The notes beneath the pieces are model-generated. The model searched no databases, was not told where the DNA came from, and worked only from the letters and a program-made list of their open reading frames with translations. Both the position numbers and the translations under genes were made by a program. From positions 216,462-280,461 of the forward strand of contig NZ_QPIE01000005.1 of assembly GCF_003336205.1 (NCBI RefSeq): DNA of 64,000 bases, read 5' to 3'. This stretch comes from Chryseobacterium lacus. GTDB lineage: Bacteria; Bacteroidota; Bacteroidia; Flavobacteriales; Weeksellaceae. Position 1 is the first letter of the stretch. Each line of letters starts with the position of its first letter. Positions 61,078 through 64,000 of the stretch are shown here, one piece after another.

Positions 61078-61665
61078 TTATTTTGTAAGCCATTCTTGAA
61101 GTTTTGTATAGTAAGAAACTCCCTCATTATTTGTTGGAGTAATAACATAATATCCTTCATCAAAATAACCACCAATCTTTCTTAATACTGAATTTTTAGT
61201 TACAAATTCAATCCTAGGATAAATTTGAAGATATTCACTTCCTGAGAAATTTTCGTAATCATTCCTTATTGGAAAAATCGCAATATCTTTATCGTATTTG
61301 TTTACATCGCCTAAACCTAGTTCCCAGTTACACCATTTAGATGAAATTGAACCTTCAGTTGCTAATAGAATAAATTTTTTATTTTCTACAATTTTTTCTT
61401 TAATTCTAGCAGCTGTGACTCCTGAAGTATTTTTAGGCATTCCACTATCGAGCCAATCAACGTAAACATTTACTCCAATTTTTTTAAGTAAGGATATTAC
61501 CGAATCCAATTCTGCTAATTCATCATGTTTATGCGATAAAAATATAGTTGTTTTACCTAGTTGACTTTCTTTTCTAAATTCACTTAAACTTTCATTAATT
61601 GATTTTGAGAATACTCTAGTTGTATTTCTAAATTCCAATAATTGACTTTTACTTAGTATACTCAT
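61078..61665 (-). CDS. thsB: TIR-domain protein, second ThsB-like protein of the Thoeris operon
   Basis: 195 residues. TIR fold from about 35: TTIFLSHKHDELAELDSVIS, LLKKIGVNVYVDWLD, then KKFILLATEGSISSKWCNWE with the conserved catalytic Glu of the WxxxE pattern, and DIAIFPIRNDYENFSGSEYL. In Thoeris, TIR proteins sense infection and turn NAD into a cyclic ADP-ribose-type signal. It starts 1 nt after the first thsB stop and is the last gene of the operon. It is clearly different in sequence from the other TIR protein, so it may sense a different trigger. Confidence 0.88.
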   Translation of the reverse strand: MSILSKSQLLEFRNTTRVFSKSINESLSEFRKESQLGKTTIFLSHKHDELAELDSVISLLKKIGVNVYVDWLDSGMPKNTSGVTAARIKEKIVENKKFILLATEGSISSKWCNWELGLGDVNKYDKDIAIFPIRNDYENFSGSEYLQIYPRIEFVTKNSVLRKIGGYFDEGYYVITPTNNEGVSYYTKLQEWLTK

Positions 61666-61666
61666 A

Positions 61667-62158
61667 TCAATATCTATTTCTAATATTCATTGCTTCTTCG
61701 ATCCAATTTTGAATATTGTCTTTAATATAATTATAAGCGTCTGAACTGTTTTGGTATGGTGGATTATAAGATTTGACAATATTAGCGAAATTTACACCGT
61801 TAACATCAAATTTTTCAAAAGGATTTTTCCCTTTAATACTTTGATTTCCATTGCTATCTTTTAATTTATTAATATAAATACCAACTATTCCACGTTTCTC
61901 TTTCCAAGCTTTTTTTATCTCATAATCAATCCATTTTCTATTGGATGTTTCTGAACCAATTAATACGATTACGCAAGATTTACCATGCATGTTATCGTCA
62001 ATCCATTTTTCTATAGCTTTATCACCACCTTTTGTAACTTCTTCCCAATTATTGGTTGTTGCTATTGGATTTCCTTCTATTTTACCCATGTTTCGAACCT
62101 GAGAAGCTCTCCAATTATCTGCACTATAATGAAAACTTGTAAAAACTTTTCTAGACAT
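61667..62158 (-). CDS. thsB: Thoeris ThsB (TIR-like, MTH538/DUF1863 type)
   Basis: 163 residues with the pattern of classical ThsB: VFTSFHYSADNWRASQVRNM, WEEVTKGGDKAIEKWIDDNM, SCVIVLIGSETSNRKWIDYE (Glu in WIDYE, the likely catalytic residue), IKKAWKEKRGIVGIYIN. ThsB makes the signal molecule (1''-3' gcADPR in Bacillus) that switches on ThsA. It starts 2 nt after thsA stops; translation is probably coupled. Confidence 0.92.
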   Translation of the reverse strand: MSRKVFTSFHYSADNWRASQVRNMGKIEGNPIATTNNWEEVTKGGDKAIEKWIDDNMHGKSCVIVLIGSETSNRKWIDYEIKKAWKEKRGIVGIYINKLKDSNGNQSIKGKNPFEKFDVNGVNFANIVKSYNPPYQNSSDAYNYIKDNIQNWIEEAMNIRNRY

Positions 62159-62160
62159 AC

Positions 62161-63603
62161 TTATTTTTTTATTTTGTTTAATAATTCTTGTATCACTTTT
62201 AAAATTTCATCTAAAGATAGACTAGTGTCATTTAGCTTTACAATGAATGGAAAAATAGCTTCGTAATTGTCATAATAATTTTCAGGATTTTTTGATATTT
62301 CTTCAAAAATAATCTTTGAAGCATACTGTGTGGTTCCAATTGGTATGCAAATACATTGGTTTTGTTTTGCAATTTCAAACTCTTTAATTACACCATCTGC
62401 ATTAATTATTTCACCCTTGTCATTTTTGTTCCCAAAAATAAAAATGCAAAGACCACATTGAGAAATCATATTTTGTCTATACTCCTTCCATAATTCAGGT
62501 AATTTCTTATTACCACTTTCAAATTGAGGAAATGGTTTCATTATAAGTTGAGATTCAGAGTGCTTTTTTGGATTTTCATAAATTTGTTCTAATGCACCAT
62601 TTATTACTGAACTACCAATTCCCCAACCAAAGCCATTGACGATTTTATATTCGTTACGAATTAAAAGTTTGGATAGTTTGTGGACAAATCCAAGAGCATC
62701 ATTTTTTTCATAAGGTTCATACGTTTCAGCACTACCTGAAATAAAAACTGTTTGCTTTTTATATCGAATCTCAATCTCTTTAAGTACTTCAGTTATATCT
62801 GAATATTTCTCAATTTTCAATGACTTTATTCCATATCGTTTAAGGTCATTAATAATTAAATTTTGTTTCTTGATGCTGTAATCAAGACTAGCTTGGTCAG
62901 GAATGTTATAGTCTCCAATTTTAGGAGTTTTTACAAAGCAGTAATGTTGTCTCTGTTGCTTTCTAAACCTAAAATTTAACCTACTAAGAACATAATCTAA
63001 ATTTGGGTCATTAAAACTAAATCCAATAAATAGAAATGTTTTAGTAGTTAATTCTCCGGATAGTGCATTTATAAAAGGTTCGTGTGTTTGGTAGTAATGT
63101 TCATATTGCTCTTTAGTTAAAATTGCATCATTTGGATGTGAAACATCACCATGCATTTTGTAAATTACAATATCTCTCTTAGGTTTTGTAGTTAGAAGCT
63201 GGTCATTTGTATATTTTACATCTATAACTTTATATTCTTTTTCAAAAGATTTTTCAATTAATTGATCATAATTTGTTGTCCAAATTGAAGATACGGGTAA
63301 TCTAGCAACAATACGATGATTATCAGTTTCCGACACATCTTCTGTAAATTCTTCTAATATTTTTCGATTAATTTTTGTTCTATTTTGATTTTCATTTACA
63401 TGGAATTGAGCAATAGAAACTAAATCTTTTTCAAGATTTAGATCTAATCCTAAATCTGTTGCTATTTCACTCATTAAATCTGTCCAATTGACAAAACCAG
63501 CTGGAATTGACATTCCAGCACCTGCAAAAATAGACGCTGTTCCAGAGTTTAAATCCTTGACATAATCATTTATGAATATATCAATTTCGTTAGAAAATTT
63601 CAT
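62161..63603 (-). CDS. thsA: Thoeris ThsA (SIR2 plus SLOG NADase effector)
   Basis: 480 residues. N-terminal SIR2 domain: ASIFAGAGMSIPAGFVNWTD, VSSIWTTNYDQLIEKSF with the catalytic Asn, VIYKMHGDVSHPNDAIL with the catalytic His, FLFIGFSFNDPNLDYVL. The C-terminal SLOG domain starts at about 285: VFISGSAETYEPYEKNDALG, VNGFGWGIGSSVINGAL, CGLCIFIFGNK, IPIGTTQYASKIIF. SLOG binds the TIR-made signal and SIR2 then destroys NAD, killing the infected cell. First gene of thsA-thsB-thsB. Much more AT-rich than the core genes. Confidence 0.94.
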   Translation of the reverse strand: MKFSNEIDIFINDYVKDLNSGTASIFAGAGMSIPAGFVNWTDLMSEIATDLGLDLNLEKDLVSIAQFHVNENQNRTKINRKILEEFTEDVSETDNHRIVARLPVSSIWTTNYDQLIEKSFEKEYKVIDVKYTNDQLLTTKPKRDIVIYKMHGDVSHPNDAILTKEQYEHYYQTHEPFINALSGELTTKTFLFIGFSFNDPNLDYVLSRLNFRFRKQQRQHYCFVKTPKIGDYNIPDQASLDYSIKKQNLIINDLKRYGIKSLKIEKYSDITEVLKEIEIRYKKQTVFISGSAETYEPYEKNDALGFVHKLSKLLIRNEYKIVNGFGWGIGSSVINGALEQIYENPKKHSESQLIMKPFPQFESGNKKLPELWKEYRQNMISQCGLCIFIFGNKNDKGEIINADGVIKEFEIAKQNQCICIPIGTTQYASKIIFEEISKNPENYYDNYEAIFPFIVKLNDTSLSLDEILKVIQELLNKIKK

Positions 63604-63659
63604 GGTTGTTTTTATAAAATGGTTATTGTATGTATAATGATTATATTCGATGTGTTATC

Positions 63660-63885
63660 GAAGTATTACCGCTAACGGGCCGCGTATTGGCGATAGTGGC
63701 GGATTAGAAAGCCTAAACTTTCAATCTTGCACTAAGCTAAGCAACAGCCTTTTATTATTTTCTAAATTTATGAAAAAAGGAAATATAAAAGGCTGTTGCG
63801 ACAAAAAAAGGAGAAACTTTCAATTTCTCCCTTAAACCGCCATTTAGCCAATGCGATGTTGAACTAAACCTCCGGTAGCTTTCCC
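63660..63885 (-). repeat. Island repeat R2 (left-end type, attC-like hairpin with a long loop)
   Basis: AAGTATTACCGCTAAC at 63661-63676, arms CGCGTATTGGC and TGGCGG against CCGCCA and GCCAATGCG, GTTGAAC at 63858-63864, then TAAACCTCCGGTAGCTTTCC. The loop holds a further perfect 15-bp stem (GCAACAGCCTTTTAT at 63741-63755 with ATAAAAGGCTGTTGC at 63785-63799) and a 7-bp stem GGAGAAA/TTTCTCC (63810-63830). Confidence 0.75.
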
Positions 63886-63936
63886 ATTCACCGTTTTAGT
63901 AATTTTGTTTTTATTAAACCCTAAAAAACATATAAA

Positions 63937-64000
63937 ATGGCTACAAAAAAAAATCTCCGGAGGAGTTAAGGACTAACAAGTTTCTCAATCGTGCCTCTAG
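63937..64000 (+). pseudogene. Second copy of the tyrosine recombinase, cut by the window edge
   Basis: ATG 63937 starts MATKKN, and after a shift of one base in the A run the frame continues KSPEELRTNKFLNRAS, matching the start of the integrase remnant at 60007 and of related recombinases. Read straight, the frame stops after 10 codons. Both copies need the same -1 shift at the same A run, so this may be programmed slippage and the gene may be working; the rest lies outside the window. Confidence 0.55.

Noticed and set aside
63601..63660. A sigma-70-like TATAAT upstream of thsA as promoter
   Set aside because: Bacteroidota do not use this box, and the stretch is AT-rich enough to contain it by chance. 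No TAnnTTTG is seen.
58882..63885. A classical integron with attC sites
   Set aside because: The R' ends (GTTATTA, GTTATGC, GTTAGCG) do not fit GTTRRRY, sites face each other, and no IntI-type integrase with its extra motif is seen. I describe the sites only as attC-like.
63660..63885. A CRISPR leader or array near the Thoeris genes
   Set aside because: There are no regularly spaced direct repeats and no cas genes in the window; the structure is hairpins with variable loops.

Overview
This window looks like chromosome of a member of the Bacteroidota, most likely a flavobacterium of the Chryseobacterium/Weeksellaceae group. The reasons are the gliding genes gldB and gldC, a lipidated TamA-type protein (TamL), an OlsF-like double acyltransferase, MenC (menaquinone), remnants of an RHS protein of Chryseobacterium type, and many promoters with the Bacteroidota -7 box TAnnTTTG. 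The tRNA-Phe gene carries no CCA end, and the window encodes a CCA-adding enzyme.

Layout. 1-11.2 kb: housekeeping genes (end of guaA, an acyl-CoA dehydrogenase, an aminotransferase, rsmG, an AddB-like nuclease, a DegT-type aminotransferase, galE, an outer-membrane protein). 11.3-14.9 kb: an AT-rich PIF1-like helicase, then a nadE / barnase / barstar operon. 15-26.4 kb: gldBC, a cystathionine synthase, a Sua5-type enzyme, cca, tpx, DUF763, a VOC protein, three tandem START-domain proteins, pheT and a META lipoprotein. 26.4-33 kb: a MarR-controlled beta-oxidation operon in the order marR-fadN-fadA-fadE, with a REP-associated tyrosine transposase (RAYT) and four REP-like palindromes inserted between fadN and fadA. 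33-42 kb: an iron-chelate ABC transporter with a TlpA-like lipoprotein, then a block with almost no intergenic DNA (reductase, SanA-like protein, TamL, TrmH, aldehyde dehydrogenase). 42-52.7 kb: a frameshifted SDR gene, rpsF-rpsR-rplI, RHS debris, YceI, an epimerase, tRNA-Phe, OlsF-like protein, aspartate kinase, fbp, menC.

53-58.7 kb: a TolC / HlyD / ABC-2 permease operon, an alpha/beta hydrolase and a Crp/Fnr-type regulator. The efflux operon and the hydrolase gene have near-identical 14-bp palindromes, each directly after a terminator and each exactly 36 nt upstream (start to start) of a -7-like box, which predicts a small Crp/Fnr regulon.

58.8-64 kb: a defence island. It holds an Abi_C-domain gene and a three-gene Thoeris system (ThsA with SIR2 and SLOG domains plus two TIR proteins). 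Each module is on the minus strand and sits between inverted, module-specific short repeats. Outside these lie attC-like hairpins and shared GTTCAAC / GTTGAAC ends. Between the modules is a decayed tyrosine recombinase fused to an IS91-type transposase remnant, and a second copy of the recombinase starts at the right edge. This cassette-like arrangement is the most interesting part of the window.
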